This document shows, piece after piece, positions 10,645 to 20,949 of a stretch of 64,000 nt of DNA. How positions within the stretch are numbered: the first letter of the stretch is position 1; each line of letters begins with the position of its first letter. Under the pieces are notes generated by a model. It searched no databases, was not told where the DNA came from, and was given only the letters and a program-made list of their open reading frames with translations. The DNA is from Haliotis asinina (lineage: Eukaryota; Mollusca; Gastropoda; Lepetellida; Haliotidae), in assembly GCF_037392515.1 (NCBI RefSeq), contig NC_090280.1, positions 21,357,618-21,421,617 of the forward strand, written 5' to 3'. A program made the translations under genes and the position numbers.

Positions 10645-10707
10645 TCGTCACGATATGGCTGCAATATTGCCGATGTGACGTTAAATATTACCTCACTCAC
10701 TCACTTG
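10645..10707 (+). repeat. SINE tail fragment
   Basis: CACGATATGGCTGCAATATT followed by a CTCACTCACTCACTT end; too short to assign to A or B. Confidence 0.65.
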
Positions 10708-10729
10708 AGCCGGAATGTGCATGGTCAGA

Positions 10730-11170
10730 ATGAAAATATCTTCCCGCATATTCGAACTGATTTCTAACACTTCCTTCTGCATTCGGGCTAATTCTTGTAA
10801 CGTTCCCGAATGTTTTGAATTGTACAGTCGAAGTGGAAAATAGCGAACAGCATATCAGGTGCATTCAAACTGCCCTCTTACAGTGTTCTCGGTATTCTTA
10901 TTGCATTCGAAATGCGTTCTAAGCACTCTGAATATATTCGAAGGGGAACAGAAAAGAAAAGCCACTTTAACATCCTATCAAAATATGGCGAATGCGCCTC
11001 GAATGAGCTGGAATCTATCTCCATGAATACTGGACTTAAGGTGGAATATGCTTCAAATGTATAGGAATATTTCGATTGAAGTTGTAATCAATAGAGCTCG
11101 AACGTTCATCGAATACACCTGGAATATATTCAGAATATCCCGAATGCTCTTCAAATGGCCCCTAACCGCC
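10730..11170. other. GAAT/TTCGAA-rich degenerate tract
   Basis: GAATAT, TTCGAA and CGAATG words recur at short irregular intervals. This suggests a decayed tandem or dispersed repeat; no coding signal. Confidence 0.3.
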
Positions 11171-11287
11171 GCATTGCACAAAAATAAACGCGTCCACCTG
11201 TCACAGAAACAACTGATATCCAGCATTTGGGATTCGCATTCTTATAAAGCATGAAAAAGTTAGGAGCCTTTAACATCACCTGAGTAT

Positions 11288-11349
11288 GTATTCATCCATT
11301 CATACATTCATGTATTTATTCATGTATTTATTCATTCATTTATTCATTG
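11288..11349 (+). repeat. ATTC/TTAT microsatellite
   Basis: Imperfect tetranucleotide run of CATT, TATT and TCAT units. Confidence 0.8.
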
Positions 11350-11571
11350 ACCTTTATCACTCTTCCTTATCACTCATGAATCAGAGTTAACTCCTCGTGA
11401 ACCTTTTTGCCACGAGGTGCCATTTTTGAATTATGAATTATTCATTCGTTGAACTATGAAACAGTCACAGATTTTCTAAATAACATAACAACCAAACATT
11501 GATTGACAACTGACCCTTTCGGGCGATCGATGGCTGATGCGCACGTAAAATGTCAGAATTTGTGCTCGGAC

Positions 11572-11614
11572 AGACGAGCGAGCGCTTTAACCACTACGGT
11601 ACCCCGCCGACTGC
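11572..11614 (-). repeat. SINE A head fragment
   Basis: GAGCGAGCGCTTTAACCACT followed by ACGGTACCCCGCC is the reverse complement of the A-box head. Confidence 0.65.
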
Positions 11615-11829
11615 ATCCAATTAAAAATAACCGGTTATAATTGAACAAAGGTTATCCAAACATTACAAAGCTCAAAACAATCTCCACAAATGCAGTTTTA
11701 GGTTTTGTTCTGGATTATTTTATTTTTGCTGCCATACACTCACAACAATCGGTCACAGACTGTCCAGCAATAAACGTTCAAAATGGTGAGACGAAACAAT
11801 ACAAATGTCTAAGTACTTCCATGTAGATC

Positions 11830-11925
11830 ATTTGCTCGCCAGGTTCAATTTCCCATATGGGTACAATGTGTGAAGCGAATTCGAATCTGTAGTGTTCCTC
11901 GCTCTGGTATTGTAGGAAATTCACA
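11830..11925 (+). repeat. SINE A, body fragment
   Basis: GGTTCAATTTCCCATATGGG and TACAATGTGTGAAGC, then lost sequence before the GTGA array. Confidence 0.6.
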
Positions 11926-11930
11926 TGTGA

Positions 11931-12047
11931 GTGAGTGAGTGAGTGAGTGAGTGAGTGAGTGAGTGAGTGAGTGAGTGAGTGAGTGAGTGAGTGAGTGAGT
12001 GAGTGAGTGAGTGAGTGAGTGAGTGAGTGAGTGAGTGAGTGAGTGAG
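11931..12047 (+). repeat. (GTGA)n microsatellite
   Basis: About 29 units of GTGA. The same tetranucleotide forms the reverse complement of the SINE tails, and a SINE A fragment abuts it, so it probably grew from a SINE tail. Confidence 0.95.
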
Positions 12048-12050
12048 GTT

Positions 12051-12325
12051 CACAGGGTCGGCATTCTATCCCGGAAGAACGCAATATAACCCACATCACA
12101 TGCGCTCAGCAGTGCCTCTCGCTTAGACGATGTCAGCTTGTATATTTCCTACTGAATGAAACAGTCGAGACATGTTTGAACGATTAACATGTTCTGAGAA
12201 AGGCTCATTTTCATGGCGCGACATGTAGTAACAATCGTCGTATTCAACACTGTTGCAGCACACACTTTTATCGTAACGAGTTTAAATCGCCAACAACTAG
12301 TTGCTGCCGCGTTGTAAGACACAGG
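12051..12325 (+). repeat. Duplicated segment, copy 1 (uninterrupted)
   Basis: Matches 13250-13390 plus 13646-13750. Shared blocks include GTGCCTCTCGCTTA, ATGAAACAGTCGA, ACATGTTTGAACGATTAAC, GAAAGGCTCATT and ACATGTAGTAACAATCGTCG. Here the block ending CGATTAAC runs straight into ATGTTCTGAG, so this copy is the empty site relative to copy 2. Confidence 0.8.
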
Positions 12326-12633
12326 CCATTGTCCTTATTCCAAAGCGGGTTAGACAGCTAATGCAAAGAAAGAGTCACAACATGAGTTTTTTTTCAAAAT
12401 CGATTTATTTTTCGTATTATTTTCGTATGTCAGTTTTTAACCATCAACAATGGTGACAACAACGACTTCACGATAACAACTCCTTAACGTGATATCAAAC
12501 GGGTAATGAGTTCAAGAATACATTGTGCTTATTTTTTCCATATCATTAAACAATGTAAGGTTTGACTCTTGTTGTCGGTTTTCTGCATTACGATGATATC
12601 TCATACACAGAACCGAGGGCCTTGAACCGTAGT

Positions 12634-12765
12634 ATGTGCCGTACAGCGGCAAGGATGTGCCGTACAGTGGCAAGTATGTGCCGTACAGTGAGAAGACCTT
12701 GCCGTCCAGTGGCAAGAACGTGCCGTCCAGTTGCAGGGACGTGAAATACAGCGGTAAGAACGCAC
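12634..12765 (+). repeat. 21-bp minisatellite, about six units
   Basis: Six consecutive 21-base units beginning GTGCCGTACAGTGGCAAG. The period is a multiple of three and one frame reads VPYSGK-x repeated, with conservative changes (VPYSGKD, VPYSGKY, VPYSEKT, LPSSGKN, VPSSCRD, VKYSGKN). A TAG stop lies immediately upstream in that frame and the downstream frame runs into SINE B sequence, so it is not a gene as it stands; it may derive from a coding repeat. Confidence 0.8.
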
Positions 12766-12779
12766 CGTTTCAACTCTAT

Positions 12780-12852
12780 CTGGTTGTCAGGCTGGTTTGG
12801 CTAGTTGATGCGTGTCATCGTAACCCACATTCGCATCGTTTCACAAATACAG
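12780..12852 (+). repeat. SINE B, fragment
   Basis: GTCAGGCTGGTTTGGCTAGT and TGATGCGTGTCATCGTAACC, downstream of the 21-bp minisatellite. Confidence 0.6.
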
Positions 12853-12983
12853 TGTACCACGAGATGACATGTTTAATTTGTCCGGATACCCATGAATGTT
12901 GCCCAGCTGTCAAGTTTCATGCGATGGACCACATATGTGATGTGACAAATAATGCTCTTGATGATAATCATTGGATTATTTTC

Positions 12984-13172
12984 CCATGAACATCCGGGTT
13001 TGTATTAGTTTCCAGGAACCCATAATTGTAGTGAGAGCCGACTAACGGGATCGAGTGGTCAGGCTCGCTGGCTTGGCTGACCAAATCCAAACTGCATGCA
13101 TGCTCATGCTGTTGTTCACTGGAATGTCTGGTCCACACAAGACCAGATTATTTACAAACCACCGAACGTCCT
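12984..13172 (+). repeat. SINE B
   Basis: CATGAACATCCGGGTT, ACGGGATCGAGTGGTCAGGC, GCTCATGCTGTTG and ATTATTTACAAACCACCG; tail missing. Confidence 0.8.
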
Positions 13173-13249
13173 CACAATACCCATAAAATACCCACTGATA
13201 ATTTATACTTGATACTGAACATTCCGATTTCACCATCACGTCAAACATT

Positions 13250-13750
13250 CGGCATTCCGAGAATCAACCGAGAGAACACAATATAATCCACATCACATGT
13301 ACACAACGGTGCCTCTCGCTTACACGACGTCAACTCGTATATTTCCTATTGAATGAAACAGTCGACACATGTTTGAACGATTAACATTCGCGAGTAGGTC
13401 GCGACGTATTGTTTGAGGCCGACGTAATAACCTACATAACAATGTACTCAAAGGTCTAAGCGATAACGTTGTGTGAACACGGAAGAATACAGAGACAAAG
13501 TCTCCCACATAGTGCAGACTGAGCATAACTTTACGTTTACACAACGCAAGCATAAATGAACGAGGCATTGGGCTGAACTAGCCATGGCGAAAAAAACCCA
13601 GTACTGACAGATAAACTGAGATAATAGACTTAAGATCGTTCAAGACATGTTCTAAGAAAGGCTCATTCTCATGGGGCGACATGTAGTAACAATCGTCGTA
13701 TTCAACACAGCTGCCAAGTCAGAACATACTTATCGTAACGAGTTGTGAGA
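13250..13750 (+). repeat. Duplicated segment, copy 2, with ~255-bp insert
   Basis: Same segment as 12051-12325 but split: homology stops after CGATTAACAT near 13390 and resumes at ACATGTTCTAAG near 13646. ACAT is present at both joints and could be a 4-bp target duplication. The extra sequence (about 13391-13645) is not one of the SINE families here. Confidence 0.75.
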
Positions 13751-14405
13751 CAAAGACAGTGTGTTATTTTTATTAACTTTCAGAATGCATACAAATGTGA
13801 CAATGAAATAAAAACAATATACAAAGACGTACACCGCCTTCGTTACTCTTCAGTCCTAACGTGTTTTTTTTTATACTACTGGCAGATGAGTAAATTTCAA
13901 GGTGTTGGATTTGTTTTCATAATAACGGAGTATAAGACGTCATCTTTGTTGATCAGTCTACCCATAAAATCAATTGCGCATATGGGAAGCGCAGCAGAGA
14001 TTGCGAACCAGTCATGAATTCTGGGATATCATCCGGGTTCTCAAGGGAGAAAAACAGTAACGAAAGAAACCACCAGTACGGAAATTGCTCCGCAACAGTG
14101 CCCTCTTAACCGAGCAGAATTGGAGTAGCCTCCCTTATCTGACCTAGTTTTAAGACACCTCTTGTATATTTCTCTCTTGTGTGTGTTTCTCAACAGAAGA
14201 TACAGCTGGTGTTACCTATTGATACATTGATACAGTGACCTCTTTTTTTTCATTGTCTATTATTTAGTACAGGATGGATCTGACATGTGGTAACACTTTT
14301 TCTTTAGATTTTATGTTTTCAAATGTCTATTTTCTTGTTTTCACTAAAAATATAAAAACATCCATTTCAGTAGGCAGTTGAGATATAATACCAGTGTACA
14401 CATGA
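13751..14405. other. No gene recognised; possible 5' remains of the LINE
   Basis: AT-rich DNA. The stretch 14100-14405 is T-rich and lies directly upstream of the LINE endonuclease; it could hold a decayed LINE 5' region, but no ORF1 is visible. Confidence 0.3.
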
Positions 14406-14414
14406 TATGGGTGA

Positions 14415-15190
14415 TGAGATAAGAATAGCTTCAGCTAATTCTAGAGACCTGGCAGAAAAGAGAAAACGAAAAGAAATAATGAACCTTTTGCGTAGAAAAA
14501 AGTTTTGATTTATATGCCTGCAAGATATTCACATAGCCAAAGAGGATGATATTACTATGAGAAATGAATGGGGTATTACAGCACCATATAAATCAAACGC
14601 AAGAGGTGTTGCTATCCTATTTAGCAATAATCTGGAAGTAAATATCCACAAATTCAAGACTGACAACAATGAAAACTATATAATAGCAGATGTAACTATA
14701 GAAGGAGTAAGACTCACACTGACTGATATATATGGTCCTAATCAAGATGCACCTGAATTTTTTTCATGCCTTATTTCACAATATTGAAGAATTTGAAAAT
14801 GAATCTCAAATGAATCTCTGATATGTGGAGACTTGAACTTAGTTCTTAATCCTTCCACTGACTTAGAAAATTATATAAATATCAATAATCCAAAAGCAAG
14901 AAAGGTATTGTTAGATAATATAGAAAGGTATGATTTGATAGACGTTTGGAGGGAAAGAAATCACGATGTAAAAAGGTACACATGGTGGATGAAAACCCGA
15001 AACAACAGTCCAGACTGTTCACAAGATTTAGCAAACATGACAAGTGACTGTTCCATACTTCCAAGATATAAATCTGATCATTCGGCAATTACGATGTCCT
15101 TTTCCAGTGCACTTCATAAGGAACGGGCTGGTGGATACTGGACATTAAATACATCATTACTATATAATCAAGATTATGGAAATATGGTCA
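14415..15190 (+). pseudogene. LINE apurinic-type endonuclease domain, broken
   Basis: The frame reads IRIASANSRDL…NLLRRKKF, FICLQDIHIAKEDD, GVAILFSNN, then LTDIYGPNQDAPEFF, LICGDLNLVLNP, ERYDLIDVWRERN, RYTWW and YKSDHSAITMSF. These are the usual APE-type endonuclease landmarks (the Q-D/E motif, YGPN, GDxN and SDH). There is a stop just before FICLQD and at least one frame change near 14785-14830. The catalytic SDH motif is still readable. Confidence 0.85.
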
Positions 15191-15194
15191 AAAG

Positions 15195-16000
15195 GGGCTG
15201 TTGTTACTTATTGACTTTGAAAAAGCTTTTGACACTGTCTCTAAAGAATATATAATTCTAACTTTAGGAAAATTTGGTTTTGGACCCAATATGGAAAAAT
15301 GGATCAAAATATCAATCAATAATCCTACATCTTGTGTTATGCAAAATGGTCATTTATCTCAATTTTTTCACAATGAAAGGGGTTGTAGACATGGCGACCC
15401 GGTCTCTCCCTACATATTCCTTTGAAATTTAGGCAGAAATTTAGGAATAATGATCCGTAACAACAGTGCAATAAAATGCAATTACATAGAATAATACTGA
15501 ACATAAAATTGGACAATATGCAGATGATACTGAATTATTTCTTGATGGATGTGAAGAAAGCTTAAGCATAGCAACTGACACCCTCAATAATTTCTACAAA
15601 ACGTCTGGTTTAAGAATAAACGTAGATAAGACTAAAGCAATATGGATAGGCTCAATGGCAGGTAGTAGCATGATGTTATGTCAGGATCTTAAGCTCGATT
15701 GGCACAGTGGGGATTTTGATATACTAGGAATAAAGCTTAATTCTAACTTGAGTAACCTTTGGGTAATTAATACAAGAAAAAGACTAGAAATTATTAATAG
15801 AACTCTAGGGAATTGGAGGAAAAGAAATTTGACATTAATAGGGAAAATAACGGTTGTTAAAACTTGAGCACTCTCATTCACTTCACTCCCAAATCCTCCA
15901 AAGAAAATCATTGATAAATTAAACGATATATTTTATAAATTCATCTGGAATGATAAGCGTGATAAGATAAAGCGAACAACACTTATTAGAAAATATCAAG
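15195..16000 (+). pseudogene. LINE reverse transcriptase domain, broken
   Basis: Motif A reads LLIDFEKAFDT, motif B GCRHGDPVSPYIFL and motif C GQYADDTELFLDG, so the catalytic aspartates (D of LIDFEKA and the YADD pair) are present. GLRINVDKTKAIWIGS, then FDILGIKLN, RKRNLTLIGKITVVKT and FYKFIWNDKRDKIKR follow, a block I associate with Tx1/L1-like elements of invertebrates. Stops and frame changes occur between motif B and C and after VVKT. Confidence 0.9.
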
Positions 16001-16970
16001 AAGGGGGACTAAGAATGGTTAATGTTGAGGTATGCATAAACTCATTGAAACTGACAGTATTAAATAAATATCTCCAAATTAAAAATACTAGCCCTAATAC
16101 CTTTCCATTCAAGGATATTTTCTGCTTGGAGCCAATATTGAAACTCATGTGAATATAACAAATCCCTATTGGAAAGATGTGTTGGCAGCACGGGGAATAT
16201 TTTATAGAACACATAAAACTGATTTTACAGATTTTGATCAAATCTTGTCTGAACCCCTTTGGTTCAACCATCAATTCCTAAATAGTAATATTATCTCTTA
16301 AAGGTATTTACTCTATAAGAGACTTGTGTAATGACCAAGGTATTTTGTCATTTAATGAACTTAAGAAAACGTCTTGAATACTACCAGGTTCTTTCGAATA
16401 TACCAAGAAAATGGAAAGATACTATTAGAAATAATCTAGTGATTGTTCATAATCACTATCTCAGCACATCACTGATATGTTTGCTTTCAGCACCAAAAAG
16501 ATCCAGATATTACTATGATAGGCTTATAAGTACTGAAACTTTCCCTGCTACATGTGAAAAATGGCAACAACTCTTTGACACTGTAATCCCGTGGGAACAT
16601 ATTTTCAGAGAATATAGAAGATGTACAAAAGATACTAAATTGATTGACTTTCAATTTAAATTTATTCATAATATTATATACACACAAAAAAAATATTGAA
16701 AATGAAATTAGTGGATGATGAATTTTGCTCTTTTTCTAACTTAGTGTCTGAAAATTTGATACATATTTATTGGGAATATGAATGTGTGAAAACATTCTGG
16801 CTGAAACTGAAAGAATATATTGACATTAAAACAACAGAAAAAATTAACCTGACAAAATATATAGTCTTAATTGGCGGAAACAATATTGACTTAATGAGCC
16901 ATATACTTCTTGCTGGTAAAAAATACATTCATATACATATTCATATGTCTTTCGAACGCCGCTTCTAAGC
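16001..16970 (+). pseudogene. LINE ORF2 C-terminal region, broken
   Basis: YQEGGLRMVNVEVCINSLKL continues the family pattern after the polymerase. FCSFSNLVSENLIHIYWEYE near 16720-16780 is the usual C-terminal C-x2-C…H knuckle in degraded form (second cysteine replaced by serine). The region is cut into several frames and ends near 16970. Confidence 0.8.
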
Positions 16971-16979
16971 GGTACAGGT

Positions 16980-17166
16980 CCTGTGCCCGTGATGATCCGG
17001 TTAAAATTGATCTTCAGCAATCCGTTCTTGTCATGAGAGGCGAATAACGGGATCTGGTGGTCAGGCTCGCTGACGTGGTTGACACATGTCATTGTATCCC
17101 GTAGATCGATGTTCATGCTATTGAACACTGGATTGTTGTGTTTCCATTATTTACCGACCGCCGCCA
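16980..17166 (+). repeat. SINE B
   Basis: CCCGTGATGATCCGGTTAAA, GGTGGTCAGGCTCGCTGACG and GACCGCCGCCATATACAC. It lies at the truncated 3' end of the LINE. Confidence 0.8.
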
Positions 17167-17454
17167 TATACACAGACGCTTAATCTCCGAGAAGCTCCGA
17201 GAAAACTGCCTGGTCCGAAGTAAAAAGTTCCACCATTCAGAACTGTTACCGTCATGTAGATTTCTTTCACAAGTGAGTTTTGTTACGTGTATATATAATC
17301 TATCCAGACATGATTGTGTGCATTGATTGGTTATCATATGAATATTCAAGTTGTTATGTCTACAAAGTGTAATAAAGTATTTTGAAAATGTATACGTTCG
17401 TATATTTTTGTATTGCCATGTCAAAGGGAAGTAAGTGCAGTTGTGTTCATAAGT

Positions 17455-17530
17455 TTGTTTCAGTAGTCCGTACGTTTCACTATCCGAACGTTTTTGATGA
17501 AAAACAGAAGTGTCCGGATTAACGGGGCCT
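17455..17530 (-). repeat. Possible pogo/Tigger-like element end
   Basis: Read on the minus strand it starts TACAGTCAGGCCCCGTTAAT and continues CCGGACACTT…CGTTCGGATAG, resembling the termini of pogo/Tigger-like elements and MITEs. No partner terminus was found nearby. Confidence 0.35.
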
Positions 17531-17580
17531 GACTGTATCTGGAATATTGCTGAGCGCGACGTAAAACTAAACTCACTCTG
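17531..17580 (+). repeat. SINE tail fragment
   Basis: CTGGAATATTGCTGAGCGCG followed by ACGTAAAACTAAACTCACTC; the GCTGAGCG form favours family B. Confidence 0.7.
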
Positions 17581-17910
17581 GCGTTGCAGTGGTGACGTTT
17601 AATGCCAGGAAATCACCTAATTCCACAACCAGTTCGTGGCAAACGAGGTCGTGGCAACTGCACGCTATAACCTGTAGTGTCGCTGACACGGTGGCGCCAA
17701 TATGGCATGACCAACATCCCGCCTTTTGTCCGCCGAGATATTTGATGATGGGGGACGGAACCGCTATTGGGTTGATCCTGACTGTTGAAAGAGTTCGTAA
17801 CAAAAGCCAGTGTTCATTGTCAATGTAAAGGTGCATGTCAACATGGACTGTACACAAATCTGGTATTTAGGGACATTCTTTAGGTCAGGTGTCTTGTCGA
17901 ACACTAAAAC

Positions 17911-17962
17911 AGAGTGAGTGAGTTTAGTTTTACGCTGCACGTAGCAACATTCTAGCTAAATC
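17911..17962 (-). repeat. SINE tail fragment
   Basis: GAGTGAGTGAGTTTAGTTTT followed by ACGCTGC; body absent. Confidence 0.7.
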
Positions 17963-17994
17963 GCGGTTGATGGTAAGTCCGTAGGTGGCATTGC

Positions 17995-18053
<59 letters not shown>

Positions 18054-18091
18054 GAGAGACAGACAGGCAGACAGAGAGAGAGAGAGAGAGA
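17995..18091 (+). repeat. (AG)n/(ACAG)n microsatellite
   Basis: GA dinucleotides flank a run of ACAG tetranucleotides. Confidence 0.95.
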
Positions 18092-19189
18092 TTAACAATT
18101 CCAGTTGTTGATCTGGGCCCACCTTATCTGCCTTTCTCTGGAGCTGAAGAAAACTGCCGCAGTTTTCATCAGCCACCTGTAAACAGACTTTCAGTAGCGT
18201 GTTTCATACCTTGCAACGAAAGTTGTTTTTCTTGCACTTTGTTGTCTTTTCTGCTTTTACGCAGATACGCAGACATGAATATTAAATCATAGCTCACAGT
18301 CACAACCTGGCTGACCATTGGATTCTGGTTGCCATAGAAACGTAGGTATGTCTCATGGAACAGCAAAGAGATGCTTCATGCTGTAATGTATTAACACATG
18401 ATACAATGTAAAAAATTTATTTCACATGTTGTATAATAAATAAACTCTTAATAAATAAATAACATTTAGAGAAATAAATAAACGAACAAATATACACGAA
18501 GGAAACAGTAACCAAGACGGTCGAATCCAGGGCCAAAATAAATTTATAGATAATAAGTCAGGAACTGTTCGGACTGCCAGCATCTCCAGGATTAACATCA
18601 CCTACGACGTCTTTCCCCACATCATGGGCACCGTGACCCCATCCACTTCATCACACGTACTGCGAGTGATGCTCTATATTTGTACGTAGACTGAACATCA
18701 TACACACGGTACGTGATACTACACATTGCACCTTACACACCTTACGGTCATTGCTGACCGTGTTCCTCAACAACAATCCTCCCCCAACTTCTGATATCCC
18801 TCGACAAACACTTAGAATCATTTCACAACCGAGAAAAATTAATGAGTGCTTTTTTGTGAGATTAGGCGATGAAAAGCTGAATCAAGAAATGCGTTCACAG
18901 TAGGCTTCACATCATTCAACTACTTTCAAAACATCACTTGTTAATTTAAACATTTAATTCAAGTTTTTAATTAGGCATCTCGGTCGGTCTCGAGCATGTT
19001 GTTTGTCCGTAGAAGTTGCGTTTTGATGACAGTTTTTTGGGGAAAGTCAAAGCAAAACACTATATCACAACGCACACAAGCCATCAGGTTCCCCATGGTA
19101 CGGGGCTGTTTCACATCCGGGAAGAGTTATCGTTCTTTGCACTTGGTTCCGTCTTGGCTTCTAAACGGGGTTTACGATCCTGACTAGAA
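18092..19189. other. 3' flank of cysteine-rich gene 2; no other gene seen
   Basis: This would contain the gene 2 3' UTR on the minus strand. Candidate poly(A) signals are ATTAAA-type sequences near 18950-18970 and AATAAA near 18415-18420 (both minus strand). The rest is AT-rich with short TAAATAAATA runs near 18425-18480. Confidence 0.35.
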
Positions 19190-19423
19190 TCACCATATAC
19201 TCTCTCGTTTAAGTTCCACCCATATTTCCATTTTACAGTGATTCTGAAACGCCTGATCAGTGCAGCATCGATGGTATAGCTCCGGCCTGTCATAGTGGGA
19301 GCTGCAGTAGTAGCACTTAGTGTCGGTTATACGGTCGCTGCAGCCTACATCCTTCTCGAAAGGCTTTGACGTCACGTAACTCAAGACTGATAGATATAAC
19401 AATATGGGTATTAGCTTGGTCAT
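19190..19423 (-). CDS. Secreted cysteine-rich peptide gene 2 (paralogue of gene 1)
   Basis: The exon opens with ATG directly after a consensus acceptor (on the minus strand TTTGTTTTCAG|ATG) and ends in TGA, giving 77 residues. Residues 1-19 (MTKLIPILLYLSVLSYVTS) form a clear signal peptide with a likely cut before KPF. The mature part has cysteines at 28, 37, 40, 53, 54 and 63, with exactly the spacing of gene 1, then EIWVELKRESIW. Conservation is concentrated in KCYYCS, HYD-x-P, CC and EIWVE-x-KR, while loops have diverged, as expected for an old duplicate under selection on fold and tail. The acceptor at the start implies an upstream exon, probably non-coding or contributing a few residues; I could not place it. 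The intron position near the start codon, phase 0, agrees with gene 1. A TATATATAA sequence lies only about 25 bases upstream of the ATG and is probably intronic. Function unknown. Confidence 0.75.
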   Translation of the reverse strand: MTKLIPILLYLSVLSYVTSKPFEKDVGCSDRITDTKCYYCSSHYDRPELYHRCCTDQAFQNHCKMEIWVELKRESIW

Positions 19424-19512
19424 CTGAAAACAAACAAAGCAAAGTCATTATATATAAGGATACAACTACGATACCTTCTGTCTGTTTCGACAAAACTAAT
19501 TGCACTATTTAA

Positions 19513-19676
19513 GTGAGTGAGTCTAGTTTTACGCGACTTTTAGGAACAATTCCCGTAATATCACAGCGAGGCCACCGGAAATGGGTGTCATCTGTTATAC
19601 CCATGGTGGATTCGAACCCGGGTCTTCTTCGTGACGAGAGTTCGCTTTAATCACTGGGCTACGCCACCGTCCTGCA
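19513..19676 (-). repeat. SINE A, near full length
   Basis: Reverse copy from GTGAGTGAGTCTAGTTTTAC to GGGCTACGCCACCG with GGATTCGAACCCGGG. It lies just upstream of gene 2, in its presumed intron or promoter. Confidence 0.9.
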
Positions 19677-19916
19677 TGATTGGAAGCGGTGACACGTGAT
19701 AAGTCTATGGTTACTAACTCTAACTGTCCAAACCAAGGGTTGCTATCATAAGCGCGATCTGTTGTGTTACACAGCCCGGTTAGACATCACCTTCATCTTT
19801 GTATCGGTAAGCACCTTATCGCCAAACCAGTTTTTAACAGAGGAATAATGAAGAGTTGAATAGAAAACAATTAAGATGCTGCAATAATCAACCACCATCT
19901 TCATCTTGTTATTGAT

Positions 19917-20056
19917 AACCTAGTAGCTGAATTATTCGCTCGTCGCGACCAAGTCCCAGGTTCATCTCTCCATATAGGTACAATGTGTACCCATTCAGCT
20001 GTGATATTGCTTCATGCGGCTGAAAGCGGCTGAAACATTACTGACTCACTTATCTA
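19917..20056 (+). repeat. SINE A
   Basis: CCTAGTAGCTGAATTATTCG, CAGGTTCATCTCTCC and GGTACAATGTGTACCC; diverged. Confidence 0.7.
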
Positions 20057-20403
20057 ACTATGATGGGTTATATGATGGGTTATGATGGGTGATCTCAACA
20101 TGGACAAAGATTCTGAAACATATTCTGCCTCGAAAAAGTCAATTTGACGGAAAAGCAAAACTATATCTTTTATAAGGGCTGAACTAAAATGCTTGTACTG
20201 TTTATTTTCACATTCAAAACGTGTCATGTGGAGCTGGAGCCCAATGACTCAGTTGCCTGGGAGTTCAAGATATGGCTCGAATGGTTTTACAAGCAGCCTG
20301 GAATTGATTATACATCAGATTCCCCCGAGTTTACAGTAAAATACTCGTGTTACAAACTGACGGATATAACGGACCGTTAGTCACGTGCTTTGTATCTAAT
20401 CCG

Positions 20404-20475
20404 TATACATATGTTGTTCCCCGCAGCGATATTGCTGGAATATAGTTAAAAGCGGCGTAAAACTACACTCACTCG
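20404..20475 (+). repeat. SINE A, 3' part
   Basis: GCGATATTGCTGGAATATAG and AGCGGCGTAAAACTACACTC. Confidence 0.85.
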
Positions 20476-20945
20476 TGGATAGTGATGTATTTGAGTCAAG
20501 TATCATTCTTTATTTTAGGACTGCCTTTTCAGTCTAGCAACGTTTTGATAGCATTTATAAATTGTTAGTCAAATCCAGCTTTCAAGTTTATTGCTGGAAA
20601 ACCAACAATGAAAAACAAGTATTATTGTCCATAAAGGCTGTGTCAATATATACTACCTTCTGCCTGAAGAGTTAGCAGATAAATATTGAGCCCTACCACA
20701 TCAGCAAACCTAGTGCTCACTCACTTCGTCTCCAAGAGGACTTTCCAATTAGTTTTTTCCTCGCGGCTTGGATCATTTTCGGATTTATTTCAGCATCGGG
20801 TTTTCGAGTTTCGTTGTTCAAATAATTAAAGTGCAAATATCTTGGAAGACTTAACAACTGTTCACCCTCTCGATCAGTATAAACAACATGTGAACAACAA
20901 TGTTGTGACTACTCGTAAGAGAGAATTAAAGCAATCGTAACTAAG
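20476..20945. other. No feature seen
   Basis: Unique-looking AT-rich sequence without a credible frame. Confidence 0.35.
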
Positions 20946-20949
20946 ACAC

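Larger units (their letters stand above)
14410..16972 (+). mobile_element. Broken APE-type LINE (L1/Tx1-like), internally deleted
   Basis: An endonuclease domain (14415-15130), a reverse transcriptase (15200-16000) and a C-terminal region (16000-16970) follow in order on the plus strand. The sequence jumps from the end of the endonuclease (SDHSAIT…GGYWTLNTSLL) straight to reverse transcriptase motif A near 15195, so roughly 200-250 residues are missing by comparison with the family. No poly(A) or 3' UTR is seen; it ends abruptly next to a SINE B copy at 16980. Its base composition (about two-thirds A+T) differs from surrounding repeats. Confidence 0.9.

Noticed and set aside
11778-12099. Minus-strand frames of Leu-Thr-His-Ser repeats
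   Set aside because: Product of the (GTGA)n array with SINE sequence at the end.
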